A stretch of 64,000 nt of DNA from Vibrio hangzhouensis (GCF_900107935.1 NZ_FNVG01000009.1:1-64000), one strand, 5' to 3'. Positions 33,232-43,800 are shown, counted from the first letter of the stretch. The notes: generated from the sequence alone by a model not told the origin. Numbers and translations are program-made.

Positions 33232-35235
33232 CTAAGATCGACCATTTACCATATCAACCATAATAGCCACAGCTTCATTGAGATAAGCATCCGGCACTTC
33301 ATAGTCTTTCGGTATGTCTTCCAGTGTCTTGTAAGGTTTTTTCCCTGCGGCCTTCTGGCGAAGATTCACTCTTTCAAGTCGGAGTTCATCACTTTTGTCG
33401 CTCTCAGCCTGGCGCGCAGACTTGCTCAATGATAAAGTCTTGTCGTCTTTTTCCGTTTTGTACTTTGCAATGTCTTCAGCAATGAAGCCAAACTCCATAT
33501 CTGATTCGATGCGCTTCTCATGCCTTACTGTCAGTGTTTTGATAAGCTCTTCGTTACGTTGTAACATTTGATATTTTGCTTTATCAATACTATCCCAAGG
33601 TAGCGCATTGTCTTCTACACTCTCTCCGGTTTCTGCCGGATCGATAGGCGTAGGAAATGCGATATCAGGAACAACACCTTTGTTTTGCGTACTGCCACCG
33701 TTGATACGATAGAACTTTTGGATTGTGTATTGAACATACCCAAGCTCTTTGTCGAACAGATCGTAAATATGATTCAGAGAACGATGCTGTTGTACCGTAC
33801 CTTTGCCGAAAGAATTTTCGCCAAGGACAATCGCACGACCATAGTCCTGCATTGCCGCTGCAAAAATCTCAGAAGCCGACGCACTGTATCGATTGACCAG
33901 TACGGTTAGCGGACCGTTATAACTGATTTTACCATCAGTATCACTATTGACGTTGACTCGACCATAACTGTCTCGAACCTGTACTACCGGGCCACTTTCA
34001 ATAAACAATCCTGACATTGCCGTTGCTTCAGTGAGTGCACCGCCACCATTGTTACGTAAATCGACAATGATCCCGTCAACACCTTTTTCTTTGAGCTCGG
34101 TAATCAGTTTGTCGGTATCTTTAGATAATCCAACATAAAAACTTGGAACTTCTAGAACACCGACTTTCTTACCATCTTTCTCAATCACTTCGGACTTAAC
34201 AGCGCGGTCTTCTAAACGGATCTTATCACGAACAATCTCGACAACTGTCGCTTTCGCATCTTTGCCTTCAGGCAGAATCTGCAATTTGACTTTCGTTCCT
34301 TTCGGACCTTTTATCAATTGCACAACATCATCCAATCGCCAGCCAATCACATCGACGATATCTTCGCCATCCTGACCAACGCCAATGATTCTGTCCCCTT
34401 CGCCAAGTTTTTTGCTGTTAGAAGCAGGACCACCAGCAACCAAAGAGCGAATCACGGTGTAATCATCCGTCATTTGAAGCACCGCACCAATCCCTTCCAG
34501 AGATAGGTTCATCTCTGACTGAAATTGCTCCGCTGAGCGAGGTGACAAATAACTGGTGTGCGGATCCACTTCTCTGGCGAAAGCATTCATGTAGACCTGA
34601 AATGCATCTTCATTATGAGACTGTGTTAAACGCTTGATGGCATTGTTGTAACGTTTACCGAGCGTTTCTTTGATCTCTTTCCAATCCTTTCCAGCAAGTT
34701 TCAGATTGAGCGCGTCATATTTAACGCGTTTACGCCACAACTCGTTAAGCTCAGCTTCATCTTCAGCCCAAGGTGATTCCGATCTGTCGAGCGTAATGCT
34801 TTCGTCCTTGTCAAAAGTCATTTCATTGTCTAACAACGAAAGTGCATAGGCAAAGCGGTCATAACGCTTCTGCATGGAAAGGTTGTAAACGTCGAACGCA
34901 ATTTGGTTATTTCCGGCTTTCAGCTGATCATCAAGTTTTGTCGACCATTGTTGAAAACTGTCAATATCTGCCTGCGTGAAAATGTTGCGGTTGTAGTCGA
35001 GCATTTCCAAATAACGGTTAAATATCGCTTTTGAAAACTCGTCATCAAGGGTGAAGTGTTTATAGTGAGACCTGGTAAACCTGGAGGTAACACGTTTACT
35101 TGCAGTTTCATGTTGTACTTCAGGAGCTAAGGAAGGAATATCCGATTTTTTAAATTTAGCTTCTAAAGCGTGAGCCGAAGACGCTGCTAGCCAGAGGCTA
35201 GCAGCAATTATCGATAGTTTTGAACGGCACTTCAT
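33232..35235 (-). CDS. prc: Prc (Tsp), periplasmic tail-specific protease
   Basis: 667 residues. MKCRSKLSIIAASLWLAASS followed by AHA is a Sec signal peptide. A helical N-terminal platform leads to a PDZ domain (about 240-325, LSLEGIGAVLQMTDDYTVIR onward) and an S41 protease core, with the catalytic Ser in SASASEIFAAAMQDYGR (about residue 452) and Lys in GENSFGKGTVQ (about 477), as in E. coli Prc. It degrades periplasmic proteins from nonpolar C-termini and trims lipoprotein and cell-wall enzymes. It is 17 bp downstream of proQ and cotranscribed with it, the arrangement seen in E. coli. Confidence 0.96.
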   Translation of the reverse strand: MKCRSKLSIIAASLWLAASSAHALEAKFKKSDIPSLAPEVQHETASKRVTSRFTRSHYKHFTLDDEFSKAIFNRYLEMLDYNRNIFTQADIDSFQQWSTKLDDQLKAGNNQIAFDVYNLSMQKRYDRFAYALSLLDNEMTFDKDESITLDRSESPWAEDEAELNELWRKRVKYDALNLKLAGKDWKEIKETLGKRYNNAIKRLTQSHNEDAFQVYMNAFAREVDPHTSYLSPRSAEQFQSEMNLSLEGIGAVLQMTDDYTVIRSLVAGGPASNSKKLGEGDRIIGVGQDGEDIVDVIGWRLDDVVQLIKGPKGTKVKLQILPEGKDAKATVVEIVRDKIRLEDRAVKSEVIEKDGKKVGVLEVPSFYVGLSKDTDKLITELKEKGVDGIIVDLRNNGGGALTEATAMSGLFIESGPVVQVRDSYGRVNVNSDTDGKISYNGPLTVLVNRYSASASEIFAAAMQDYGRAIVLGENSFGKGTVQQHRSLNHIYDLFDKELGYVQYTIQKFYRINGGSTQNKGVVPDIAFPTPIDPAETGESVEDNALPWDSIDKAKYQMLQRNEELIKTLTVRHEKRIESDMEFGFIAEDIAKYKTEKDDKTLSLSKSARQAESDKSDELRLERVNLRQKAAGKKPYKTLEDIPKDYEVPDAYLNEAVAIMVDMVNGRS

Positions 35236-35252
35236 GCGTAGGGATTTCTCCT

Positions 35253-35882
35253 TTATGCGCGCAGGTGCTCCGCTTTAACAACCATTTGTAGGCCATTTAC
35301 TAGCTGAACGCGCACATCTTCCTTATTGATTTCAACAATGGTCGCTGCCATGTTCCCTTTGCCCATGTTTACGTTTACTTGCTTACCAATGATCATTTCA
35401 TCGGCATTCAGAGCGCGCGTTTCAACTGGCTTATTTACTTTCGTTGTTTTATTTGTATTGTTCTGAGGCTTGCGAGCTTGTGGCTTTTTCGCTTTCGGCT
35501 TCGCCTTTCCTTCTTCACGGGCTTTTTGTGCTTGCTCTTTACGACGTGCAGCTACTTTCGCCTTGCTTTCCGCTAACGTTGCTTGCGCATGTTCAACGTG
35601 TTCAGCTTCTAGTTCACCGCACTCATTGCCGTCTAGGTCAACACGCACTGCGCCCGGCTTAACACCGTGAAGATAACGCCATGAAGAAGTGTATTGTCTT
35701 AACGCTGCACGTAGCTGAGTCTTACTTACCTTCTCGTCATCTTTTAGACGTTCAGCAAGATCTTGAAAGATACCAATTTTAAGTGGTTTCGCTTCACCTT
35801 CTACAGTAAAGCATTTAGGGAAACATTCAGCAATATACGCGATAATTTCTTTGCTGTTCTTCAACTTCTCAGTGTTTTCCAT
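35253..35882 (-). CDS. proQ: ProQ, global RNA-binding chaperone
   Basis: 209 residues. The N-terminal FinO-like domain (residues 1-125: [34 protein letters not shown]) binds structured RNAs; an Ala/Lys/Arg-rich linker (about 105-150) is low complexity; the C-terminal Tudor-like domain (from about 160, [20 protein letters not shown]) matches E. coli ProQ. It binds 3' ends and hairpins of sRNAs and mRNAs. Upstream of prc in one unit, as in E. coli. Confidence 0.96.
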   Translation of the reverse strand: MENTEKLKNSKEIIAYIAECFPKCFTVEGEAKPLKIGIFQDLAERLKDDEKVSKTQLRAALRQYTSSWRYLHGVKPGAVRVDLDGNECGELEAEHVEHAQATLAESKAKVAARRKEQAQKAREEGKAKPKAKKPQARKPQNNTNKTTKVNKPVETRALNADEMIIGKQVNVNMGKGNMAATIVEINKEDVRVQLVNGLQMVVKAEHLRA

Positions 35883-35980
35883 GTGGGTTCCTGGTTAATG
35901 CGGTTATCCGCGAAGCATTAAGAAAAATATTCTTGGTATTATAGTGACCTGCACTAGAAAAACCACAGGCAAATTTCATT

Positions 35981-36454
35981 TTAGCCCACGTTTGTATGGG
36001 AATTGAGCACCTTTTCTACGGATTTCATGAAGTTCGTGAGTCCAATTTCATCGATTTCACTGAATCGACCAATAGTTGGGCTATCAATATCCAAAACCCC
36101 GGCAACTTCACCATTTATTGAAAATGGAATCACTATCTCAGAGTTGCTCGCCGCATCACAGGCAATATGACCTTCAAACGCATGAACATCGTATACACGT
36201 TGTACAGTGTTTGTAGCCACAGCGGTACCACACACTCCTCGGCCAACAGGAATTCGAACGCAGGCTGGTTTTCCTTGAAAAGGACCCAGTACCAGTTCGC
36301 CTTCTTTCATTAAGTAAAAACCTGCCCAATTGAGGTCAGCCAACTCCATGAAAAGAAGTGCACTAATATTAGATAAGTTAGCAATAAAGTCGCGTTCGGA
36401 CTCGATGAGAGCCGTAGCTTGCTTAGCCAAGCGCTCATAGTTCTCTAGGTTCAT
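35981..36454 (-). CDS. msrC: MsrC, free methionine-(R)-sulfoxide reductase
   Basis: 157 residues starting MNLENYERLAKQATALIESE; an 18-codon upstream extension lacks support. A single GAF domain with the three conserved cysteines: two in GKPACVRIPVGRGVCGTAV and one in HIACDAASNSEIVIPF, the catalytic set of free-Met-R-sulfoxide reductases (YebR). It reduces free, not protein-bound, methionine sulfoxide in the cytoplasm. It lies between proQ and letA as in E. coli, but an ABC exporter gene is inserted and read divergently. Confidence 0.93.
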   Translation of the reverse strand: MNLENYERLAKQATALIESERDFIANLSNISALLFMELADLNWAGFYLMKEGELVLGPFQGKPACVRIPVGRGVCGTAVATNTVQRVYDVHAFEGHIACDAASNSEIVIPFSINGEVAGVLDIDSPTIGRFSEIDEIGLTNFMKSVEKVLNSHTNVG

Positions 36455-36538
36455 GAAATTTCCAATAATTATACTTTTTAAAATGTCCCGATATACGTAC
36501 AATGCCACACAATCGTAATAGGAATTATTCTCACAAGT

Positions 36539-38335
36539 ATGACAGACACGAATGACACTATTAGCCGTTCCTGGTTAATAACTCAAGCAAAAAATCACAA
36601 GTCGCGATTGATTGTTGCGAACGTAATCGCAGTTATAGCGACCTTGATTAGCGTCCCTATCCCACTATTAATGCCATTAATGGTAGATGAAGTCCTGCTT
36701 AACCAACCAGGAGCGGGCCTGGAGTATATGAATAAAGTCCTGCTCGAGGACTGGCAGACGCCTATTGGGTACATTGCGTTGACGCTGTTGTTAGTCGTAC
36801 TAATGCGTACCGCCAGTCAGGCACTGAATATTCTGCAAGGAAGGCAATTTACCCTCGTATCGAAAACCATCACTTACCAGATCCGTTGCAAAATGATTGA
36901 TAAACTCGGTCGGATCAGCATCAGACAGTATGAAACAAGGGGAAGCGGCGGCATTAATGCCCATTTGATCACCGACATCGAAACCATCGATCAGTTTGTT
37001 GGTTCAACCCTCAGCAAATTTATCATTAGCCTTTTGACCGTCCTTGGCACTGCTATCGTTCTGCTTTGGCTAGAATGGCGTCTTGGATTGTTCATTCTTT
37101 TAGTCAACCCGGTTGTCATCTACTTCTCCAGAAAACTTGGCAACATGGTGAAACACCTCAAAAAGCAAGAGAATCAGGCATTTGAGAAGTTTCAAAATCG
37201 TCTCGTAGAAACCCTTGATGGTATCTATCAATTGCGTGCGGCAAACCGAGAAAGGGACTTTCTCCAGCAACTCAAAGATCACGCAAATGAAGTGCGCAAT
37301 AATGCTGACAAATATGCCTGGCAATCTGAGGCCGCCGGGCGTCTCTCTTTTCTGCTCTTCCTTATTGGATTCGAGTTATTCAGAGCGGTTGCGATGGTGA
37401 TGGTTCTGTTCAGTGATTTGACTATTGGTCAGATCTTCGCAGTCTTCGGCTATCTATGGTTCATGTTGGGTCCGGTTCAGGAACTTTTAAGTATACAGTT
37501 CTCGTGGTATAGCGCCAAAGCCGCTCTCGGACGTATCAACACCCTACTTGTATTGGAAGAAGAAGCCAAACCATTGAGTAAGATCGATCCGTTTACACCG
37601 GAAAAACAAGTAGATGTATCTATCCAACATCTATGTTTCTCGTACGATCAGGATAAAGATGTTCTGGACAATTTGAGTTTGGAGATACCCGCTGGTAAGA
37701 AAGTGGCACTGGTTGGCGCAAGTGGTGGTGGCAAGTCCACCCTCATTCAGTTACTTATCGGTGTCTATAAACAGCGCAGTGGCATTATCAAATTCAATGG
37801 TGCGAGTACAGATGACATAGGTTTTGACATTATTCGGGATAAAATTGCTGTTGTTTTACAGCAACCTATACTCTTTAATGATAGCTTGAGGCATAATCTG
37901 ACTCTGGGCCGGGAATATGATGACTTCTCACTCTGGAATGCGCTCAAAGTCGCTCAACTTCAGGACGTCACGGATAAACTGGTCGACGGTCTTGAAACAC
38001 AGATTGGTCGGAATGGTATCCGTTTATCTGGTGGGCAACGTCAAAGGCTTGCGATTGCCAGAATGATCCTTAGTGATCCACAGTTTGTTATTTTGGATGA
38101 AGCAACTTCGGCGCTTGATACTGCCACAGAAGCCGCCTTGCATACTGCGCTCAGTGAATTCCTCAAAGATAGGACGACACTTATCGTGGCTCACAGGCTT
38201 TCTGCGGTGAAACAGGCCGACCTTATTTATGTATTGGAAGATGGACAAGTTACTCAATCAGGCACACATATTGAATTGGTCGAAAAAGAAGGTTTGTATC
38301 AAACCTTGTATGGCTCCGTACAATCCGCCAGTTAA
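36539..38335 (+). CDS. ABC exporter half-transporter, substrate unknown
   Basis: 598 residues: an N-terminal six-helix type I exporter domain (about 25-315) fused to an ATPase domain with Walker A GASGGGKST (about 394), signature LSGGQRQRL (about 496) and Walker B FVILDEATSALDT (about 517), the normal order for a homodimeric MsbA-like half-transporter. No peptidase C39 domain precedes it, so it is not a bacteriocin processing exporter. It reads divergently from msrC and 36 bp upstream of letA, so it likely heads the letAB transcript. Lipid or drug export is possible, but no substrate can be read from the sequence. Confidence 0.88.
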   Translation: MTDTNDTISRSWLITQAKNHKSRLIVANVIAVIATLISVPIPLLMPLMVDEVLLNQPGAGLEYMNKVLLEDWQTPIGYIALTLLLVVLMRTASQALNILQGRQFTLVSKTITYQIRCKMIDKLGRISIRQYETRGSGGINAHLITDIETIDQFVGSTLSKFIISLLTVLGTAIVLLWLEWRLGLFILLVNPVVIYFSRKLGNMVKHLKKQENQAFEKFQNRLVETLDGIYQLRAANRERDFLQQLKDHANEVRNNADKYAWQSEAAGRLSFLLFLIGFELFRAVAMVMVLFSDLTIGQIFAVFGYLWFMLGPVQELLSIQFSWYSAKAALGRINTLLVLEEEAKPLSKIDPFTPEKQVDVSIQHLCFSYDQDKDVLDNLSLEIPAGKKVALVGASGGGKSTLIQLLIGVYKQRSGIIKFNGASTDDIGFDIIRDKIAVVLQQPILFNDSLRHNLTLGREYDDFSLWNALKVAQLQDVTDKLVDGLETQIGRNGIRLSGGQRQRLAIARMILSDPQFVILDEATSALDTATEAALHTALSEFLKDRTTLIVAHRLSAVKQADLIYVLEDGQVTQSGTHIELVEKEGLYQTLYGSVQSAS

Positions 38336-38371
38336 TGTCCCGTACATAGACTCATCGGATGGTTATCTCCG

Positions 38372-39625
38372 ATGAGTCGTCACGCTCACCCAACGGTACC
38401 TACCCAAGTTCGTCTTTGTCAGGGCTGCGAATTACCCGTGGATATCGTTGAGCTTAAGCGAGGTTACAGTGCCGATTGCCCAAGATGCGGTACACAGTTA
38501 TATCGCAGCGACAACTATTCATTAAATGGCAATCTTGCGCTGGCCATTACCTGCTTACTGCTATTCATTCCATCCCATTTCTTCGACTTCATTACCATTA
38601 GACTGGTTGGAATGATGATCGAAGGAACACTCATCGAAGGCATTTTTGCGCTAATAAGAGAAGGCTATCCCGCTATTGCGTTATTGACGCTTTTTTGCCA
38701 TACCATTGCACCATTAGCAATGTGTGGCTCGGTGGTCACGGCTCATATCGCTTTGAAGCGGCGCTGGTTTAAGACCCTCAAGTACTCACTGAGTATCTTG
38801 TCTCACAGCCGAAACTGGGTGATGTTAGACGTATTTTTAATCAGCGTAGCCATTTCGTGCTTCAAATTACAAGACTACTCTGACATCTATATTGGACATG
38901 CACTTTATAGCCTGGTTATTTTACAGATTCTTACTATCGTAATGATTGGGCGAGTCAGTACCCGACGCTATTGGGAAGCTTGGAAGCCAGAAAGTGACTT
39001 ACCGGTTCTGAAAAAACAAGTCCACTGCCATAACTGTCACCTGTCTCAACCAGAGGGCACACAGTGTCTGCGGTGCGGAAAAGATCTGCACCACCGCAAA
39101 CCCCACTCGATTCAAAAAACATGGGCTCTTTTAGTCGCAGCCACCATAGCAATCTTTCCAGCAAATCTGATTCCAATATCTATTTTAATTACGAACGGTC
39201 AACGATTGGAAGATACTATATTTTCTGGCGTCGCCTCGCTGATTACCAATGATATGCTAGGCATCGCCATCATCATATTTATTGCCAGTATTGTTGTCCC
39301 GGTTGCGAAAATCATCGGCCTCGCCTATCTGTTATTCTGTATTCAGTTTGATAAGGTTAAAAACCATCGATTTGAAATGACCATTTATCGTGGCGTCAAA
39401 TGGATTGGTAAGTGGTCGATGACCGACCTCTTCGTCATATCTATCATGTTAACGTTGGTAGACAGAGGTCAAATCCTTAATTTCACCCCTGGTTTTGGTG
39501 CAGTCGCGTTTGGTGTAGTCGTTATTTTGACTATGTTAGCGGCAGAAACGATTGATCCCCGTTTACTGTGGGACAGATATAACGCCAAGTCGTCTGTAGA
39601 ACCCAATAACAAAGTTGAGAAATAG
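38372..39625 (+). CDS. letA: LetA (YebS/PqiA family) inner-membrane protein
   Basis: 417 residues. There are two related halves, each with a cytosolic zinc-ribbon-like Cys motif (CQGCELP with CPRCG; CHNCHLSQPEGTQCLRCG) followed by four transmembrane helices. LetA sits in the inner membrane and works with the LetB tunnel to move lipids between membranes. It is six bases upstream of letB in one operon, and the pair with rsmF after it is the E. coli yebS-yebT-yebU order. Confidence 0.93.
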   Translation: MSRHAHPTVPTQVRLCQGCELPVDIVELKRGYSADCPRCGTQLYRSDNYSLNGNLALAITCLLLFIPSHFFDFITIRLVGMMIEGTLIEGIFALIREGYPAIALLTLFCHTIAPLAMCGSVVTAHIALKRRWFKTLKYSLSILSHSRNWVMLDVFLISVAISCFKLQDYSDIYIGHALYSLVILQILTIVMIGRVSTRRYWEAWKPESDLPVLKKQVHCHNCHLSQPEGTQCLRCGKDLHHRKPHSIQKTWALLVAATIAIFPANLIPISILITNGQRLEDTIFSGVASLITNDMLGIAIIIFIASIVVPVAKIIGLAYLLFCIQFDKVKNHRFEMTIYRGVKWIGKWSMTDLFVISIMLTLVDRGQILNFTPGFGAVAFGVVVILTMLAAETIDPRLLWDRYNAKSSVEPNNKVEK

Positions 39626-39630
39626 CTTTA

Positions 39631-42267
39631 ATGAGTAACGATTATCAACAGCAGTCTTCCTATAATCCAGAGATTAAAAAGAACCGACATATGTCCCCGC
39701 TCTGGATTCTGCCTATTCTCACGATTGCCCTTGCCGGGTGGTTACTGGTTAAAGCCGTCCATGACGCAGGTCAACGGGTACAGATCTATTTCTCAGACGC
39801 ACAAGGATTGATTGCAGGTCGAACAACCATAAGATATCAGGGTCTCGAAGTAGGCATGGTTCGTGACATTAATCTATCTAAAGATCTTACCAATATTTAC
39901 GTCGATGCGGATATTTACCCTGAAGCCACCAAACTATTGGGTGAAGATACGAAATTTTGGCTGGTAAAACCGTCGGCCTCTCTATCAGGAATTTCCGGGC
40001 TGGATGCGCTCGTTTCGGGAAACTACATCGCTATCTACCCCGCTACAGACTCTGATACGTCAAAAACTAAGTATACCGCTCTGGAATCCGTCCCAACAGA
40101 ACTCGCGGTCAATGATGGTCTGACTGTCACCCTGAAAGCCAGAGACCTGGGTGGGATCTCTGTCGGTTCTAAAATTGTTTACAAGAAGATCCCTATCGGT
40201 GAGGTGTACAGCTTTAAGCTCGATGACGATGCGGAAACCGTGATTATTAACGCCTCCATACAAGAGGAGTTTCGCCATATCATCACCAACAAAAGCCGTT
40301 TTTGGAATGTCAGCGGCATTGGTGCTAATGTCGGTTTTCAGGGAGTCGATGTCAGGTTGGAAAGCCTGAGTGCAATCCTGGGTGGTGCCATTGCCGTCGA
40401 TTCACCTGATGGTGGCGAACCCGTCAGTACAGGGACAGATTTCAGACTCTATAAAGATCTCAAAACCGCTGGTCGAGGGATTCCAATCACCATTGCGGTA
40501 CCAGACAACAACAACCTAAAAGCCAACGGCTCCCCTATCGTCTATCGCGGGCTGGAAATCGGTCGCATTAATAATCTGGCTCTGAATGACAACAGAGATT
40601 CGATTATCGCCTCTGCATCCATAGAGCCAGCCTTTAGCGATATGCTTAATCAAGGGACACTGTTTCTGTTGGAAGAAGCAAAGGTATCACTATCCGGTGT
40701 CGAAAACCTTTCAAACCTCCTCACGGGTAACTACTTGACTCTGGTCCCCGGAACCGGCGACCAAGTTCGCGATTTCGTTGCCATCAAACAAGATGAACTG
40801 GATCGAGTTCAGGCTAATTCAGTATCTCTTCGTCTAATGTCAGACAACTCGTTTGGTCTCGAGCCCGGCAGCAGCGTGCTCTATCGCGGTATACCAGTCG
40901 GTACGCTTAACAGTGTTGAACTGGTAGACGATCAGGTAGCAATGGATATCTCGATTGAAAAAGAATTCAAACATCTTATTCGCTCAGAAAACCGTTTTTT
41001 CGTTACCGGTAGTGCTTCAGCAGAGCTGACGAAATCGGGGCTCAATGTTACCGTACCTCCAGCCAAGCAATTGCTAACGGGCTCAATCAGCTTCGTAAGT
41101 GAAGGACGTAACACTGACCGTGCCGAATTCCCGCTATTCCAGACCAAGTCACTGGCAGAACTAGCAAAACATGACCAAAATGGTTCCATGCGTCTTACCT
41201 TATTCGCCAATGAGCTTCCACCGATTCAGGAAGGCAGCCCTATCCTGTACCGAAATATGCAGGTTGGTTCGATTTCTGACTATTCGCTCGCCGATGGTGG
41301 CGTCTATATCAACGGTTCAATTGACAATAAATATAAACATTTAGTCACACCACAATCGGTTTTCTGGAACCGATCCGGTGTAGAAGTGGAAGCATCCCTT
41401 GCAGGGGTGAGTGTCAAAGCTGCCCCACTAAAGACATTGATTGATGGTGGTATTGCCTTTGACAGTATGCCGGGTATCGAAAACAAGATTGGCAAGCGCT
41501 GGAAACTCTATCAAGACTTCAATGCTGCACGAAAATTTGGCCGTTCTATTACTCTGTTTACCACAGGTTCGGAGCAGCAAATCAGTAAAGGGATGGCGAT
41601 TAAATATCAGGGTGTCAAAGTGGGTGAAGTCATGCTCACTTTGCCGGACTTTGAGCGACAACGTATCGAAGTCATTGCACGAATCCTACCTGAATTTGTT
41701 GATCGCGTGACAACCTCCGACAGCTATTACTGGCTTGTCAAACCAGAAATAGGCCTAAGCGGCGTAAAAAACCTTGGCGCGATTGTCTCTCAATACATAG
41801 CGGTGGAACCGGGAAAGGGCCCTAACAGCAAACAATTCGAACTGAACAACTTCGCCAAAGTTGAAAACGGGGTTGAGTTTATATTGCAGAGTGAACAGCG
41901 TGGCTCTATCAAAGCAGGTACCCCAGTGCTTTACCGGGATATTGAAGTAGGACGCGTCACCCAAGTGGAACTGGGTCCATTTGCCGATCGAGTTGTATCG
42001 ACTATCCAAATAGAGCCCAAATATGCCTATCTGGTGCGAGCTAACAGTGTTTTCTGGAACGTCTCTGGTGTCGACGTGCAGATTGGATTAAGTGGCGCAA
42101 ATATTAAAGCGGGTACGGTAGACAGTCTGATCAGGGGAGGCATCACCTTCTCTACGCCCGAAGGTAAACAGCTGCAACCTAAAGCTGAGCCCGGACAAAC
42201 CTTCTACTTAAACAAAGCGGCTGACCCAAGCTGGACTGAATGGCGTACCGCCATCCCTGCGCCATAG
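39631..42267 (+). CDS. letB: LetB (YebT), seven-MCE-domain intermembrane tunnel
   Basis: 878 residues against 877 in E. coli. One N-terminal membrane helix (about 22-41) is followed by repeated MCE domains, seldom stretching over 115 residues each, marked by recurring GL-x-G-x-x-I-x-Y-x-G-x-x-(V/I)-G sequences (for example GLIAGRTTIRYQGLEVGMVR and GSPILYRNMQVGSI) and by pore-lining hydrophobic loops. Hexamers of MCE rings stack into a tube across the periplasm for lipid transport. The gene is complete, with a terminator 22 bp after the stop. Confidence 0.96.
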   Translation: MSNDYQQQSSYNPEIKKNRHMSPLWILPILTIALAGWLLVKAVHDAGQRVQIYFSDAQGLIAGRTTIRYQGLEVGMVRDINLSKDLTNIYVDADIYPEATKLLGEDTKFWLVKPSASLSGISGLDALVSGNYIAIYPATDSDTSKTKYTALESVPTELAVNDGLTVTLKARDLGGISVGSKIVYKKIPIGEVYSFKLDDDAETVIINASIQEEFRHIITNKSRFWNVSGIGANVGFQGVDVRLESLSAILGGAIAVDSPDGGEPVSTGTDFRLYKDLKTAGRGIPITIAVPDNNNLKANGSPIVYRGLEIGRINNLALNDNRDSIIASASIEPAFSDMLNQGTLFLLEEAKVSLSGVENLSNLLTGNYLTLVPGTGDQVRDFVAIKQDELDRVQANSVSLRLMSDNSFGLEPGSSVLYRGIPVGTLNSVELVDDQVAMDISIEKEFKHLIRSENRFFVTGSASAELTKSGLNVTVPPAKQLLTGSISFVSEGRNTDRAEFPLFQTKSLAELAKHDQNGSMRLTLFANELPPIQEGSPILYRNMQVGSISDYSLADGGVYINGSIDNKYKHLVTPQSVFWNRSGVEVEASLAGVSVKAAPLKTLIDGGIAFDSMPGIENKIGKRWKLYQDFNAARKFGRSITLFTTGSEQQISKGMAIKYQGVKVGEVMLTLPDFERQRIEVIARILPEFVDRVTTSDSYYWLVKPEIGLSGVKNLGAIVSQYIAVEPGKGPNSKQFELNNFAKVENGVEFILQSEQRGSIKAGTPVLYRDIEVGRVTQVELGPFADRVVSTIQIEPKYAYLVRANSVFWNVSGVDVQIGLSGANIKAGTVDSLIRGGITFSTPEGKQLQPKAEPGQTFYLNKAADPSWTEWRTAIPAP

Positions 42268-42288
42268 CGTCAACACAGCCTAGAATTA

Positions 42289-42312
42289 AGCCCGCATTAC
42301 GCGGGCTTTTGT
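42289..42312 (+). terminator. letB terminator
   Basis: AAGCCCGC / GCGGGCTT stem around ATTAC, then TTTG. It separates letB from rsmF. Confidence 0.85.
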
Positions 42313-42378
42313 TTAATTACCCCATCACTATGTATATAATTCGCGGTAACACATACTAAGTACGTTTAAGGCTTCACT

Positions 42379-43800
42379 TTGCATTCCAATGTTTACCTTC
42401 CCACTGAGTTTCTCAGCCATGTCGAATCGTTCCTTCCCGACGAACTCAACATGGAAGATTTTATCTCTGCTTGCCAACGACCTCTGAGAAAGAGCATTCG
42501 CGTGAATACGCTAAAAGTGACCGTTGAAGATTTTCAGCGACAAGCCGCTCAAAAACAGTGGCAGCTAACCCCGATTCCATGGTGTGAAGAAGGTTTTTGG
42601 ATAGATGCAGATGAGTCACGAGTACCACTGGGAAATACTGCCGAACATATGGCTGGGCTATTCTACATTCAGGAAGCCAGCTCAATGCTCCCTCCCAGTG
42701 CGCTGTTCGATGACTGCGATACATCTTATGAAGCAGTATTAGACATGGCAGCGGCACCGGGCTCTAAAACTACACAAATTGCGGCATTAATGGGTAACAA
42801 CGGGGTGCTGGTTGCTAACGAATACGCAGCTAGCCGCGTTAAAGTGCTCCATGCAAACATTGAGCGTTGTGGGGTCCGAAATGTAGCAATGAGCAATTAC
42901 GATGCACGGGTATTCGGAGGATGGTTGCCTGAACAGTTTGACGCCATTCTGCTCGACGCCCCCTGTTCTGGAGAAGGTACCGTACGCAAAGACCCGGACG
43001 CGATGAAAAACTGGAGTCTCTCGTCTACTCAAGAGATAGCCCAAACACAAAAAGATCTTATCGAAAGTGCATTTCATGCGTTAAAAGTGGGCGGAAGCCT
43101 GGTCTACTCGACCTGTGCACTGAGCCCAGAGGAAAACCAGAACGTCGCCCATCACTTAAAAGAGACATTTGGTGATGCGGTCGAGTTTGTCAGCCTTTCA
43201 AATCTGTTTCCTCAAGCCGATAAAGCGACAACTGCCGAGGGCTTTCTTCATGTGTTCCCTCAAACCTATGATAGTGAGGGTTTTTTCATCGCTAAGTTTC
43301 ACAAGGTGGCTTCATCTACACCACCTACTGTCAAGAAACGTCTTGGTAAGTTTCCATTTAGCCCACTTAGCCGCAAAGAATTTAGTGACGTTGTCACACA
43401 CCTTAAACAATCACTGGCAATTACATTGCCAGACGAATGCACTCTATGGAAACGTGACAGTGACATCTGGTTATTTCCAACCGCGCTAGAACCAATGTTG
43501 GGTCAGTTCCGTTTCTCTCGCATGGGGATTAAGATTGCTGAGCAGCACAAGAAAGGCTATCGATGGCAACACCAGGTCGCAACAGCACTCGCAGATAGCA
43601 ATGTGTCAGCGGTTTCGCTGAACACCGATGACGCCAGAGAATGGTTTATGGGTCGTGACGTCAGGCCCGAGGGCATATCAGGCAAAGGCGAAGTGTTTGT
43701 CAGCTACAAAGGGTTTGTCATTGGTTTAGGCAAATGGGTGGGAAACAGAGTAAAAAACGGCCTTCCAAGGGAGTTAGTACGCGACAAAAACCTGTTTTAG
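42379..43800 (+). CDS. rsmF: RsmF, 16S rRNA m5C1407 methyltransferase
   Basis: 473 residues from a TTG start: no in-frame ATG is available upstream of residue 25, AAGG lies seven bases ahead, and translation MHSNVYLPTEFLSHVESFLP aligns with the family N-terminus. The Rossmann fold carries DMAAAPGSKTTQIAALMG, and the two m5C cysteines are in DAPCSGEG (about 195) and YSTCALSPEEN (about 245). A C-terminal PUA-type domain follows. It methylates C1407 of 16S rRNA in the 30S subunit. A perfect matS site lies within the gene. Confidence 0.95.
   Translation: MHSNVYLPTEFLSHVESFLPDELNMEDFISACQRPLRKSIRVNTLKVTVEDFQRQAAQKQWQLTPIPWCEEGFWIDADESRVPLGNTAEHMAGLFYIQEASSMLPPSALFDDCDTSYEAVLDMAAAPGSKTTQIAALMGNNGVLVANEYAASRVKVLHANIERCGVRNVAMSNYDARVFGGWLPEQFDAILLDAPCSGEGTVRKDPDAMKNWSLSSTQEIAQTQKDLIESAFHALKVGGSLVYSTCALSPEENQNVAHHLKETFGDAVEFVSLSNLFPQADKATTAEGFLHVFPQTYDSEGFFIAKFHKVASSTPPTVKKRLGKFPFSPLSRKEFSDVVTHLKQSLAITLPDECTLWKRDSDIWLFPTALEPMLGQFRFSRMGIKIAEQHKKGYRWQHQVATALADSNVSAVSLNTDDAREWFMGRDVRPEGISGKGEVFVSYKGFVIGLGKWVGNRVKNGLPRELVRDKNLF
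43385..43397. promoter_or_regulatory. Perfect matS site (MatP binding)
   Basis: GTGACGTTGTCAC fits GTGACRNYGTCAC exactly. It is located inside rsmF, so it is functional as a DNA site rather than a promoter element. Confidence 0.85.
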
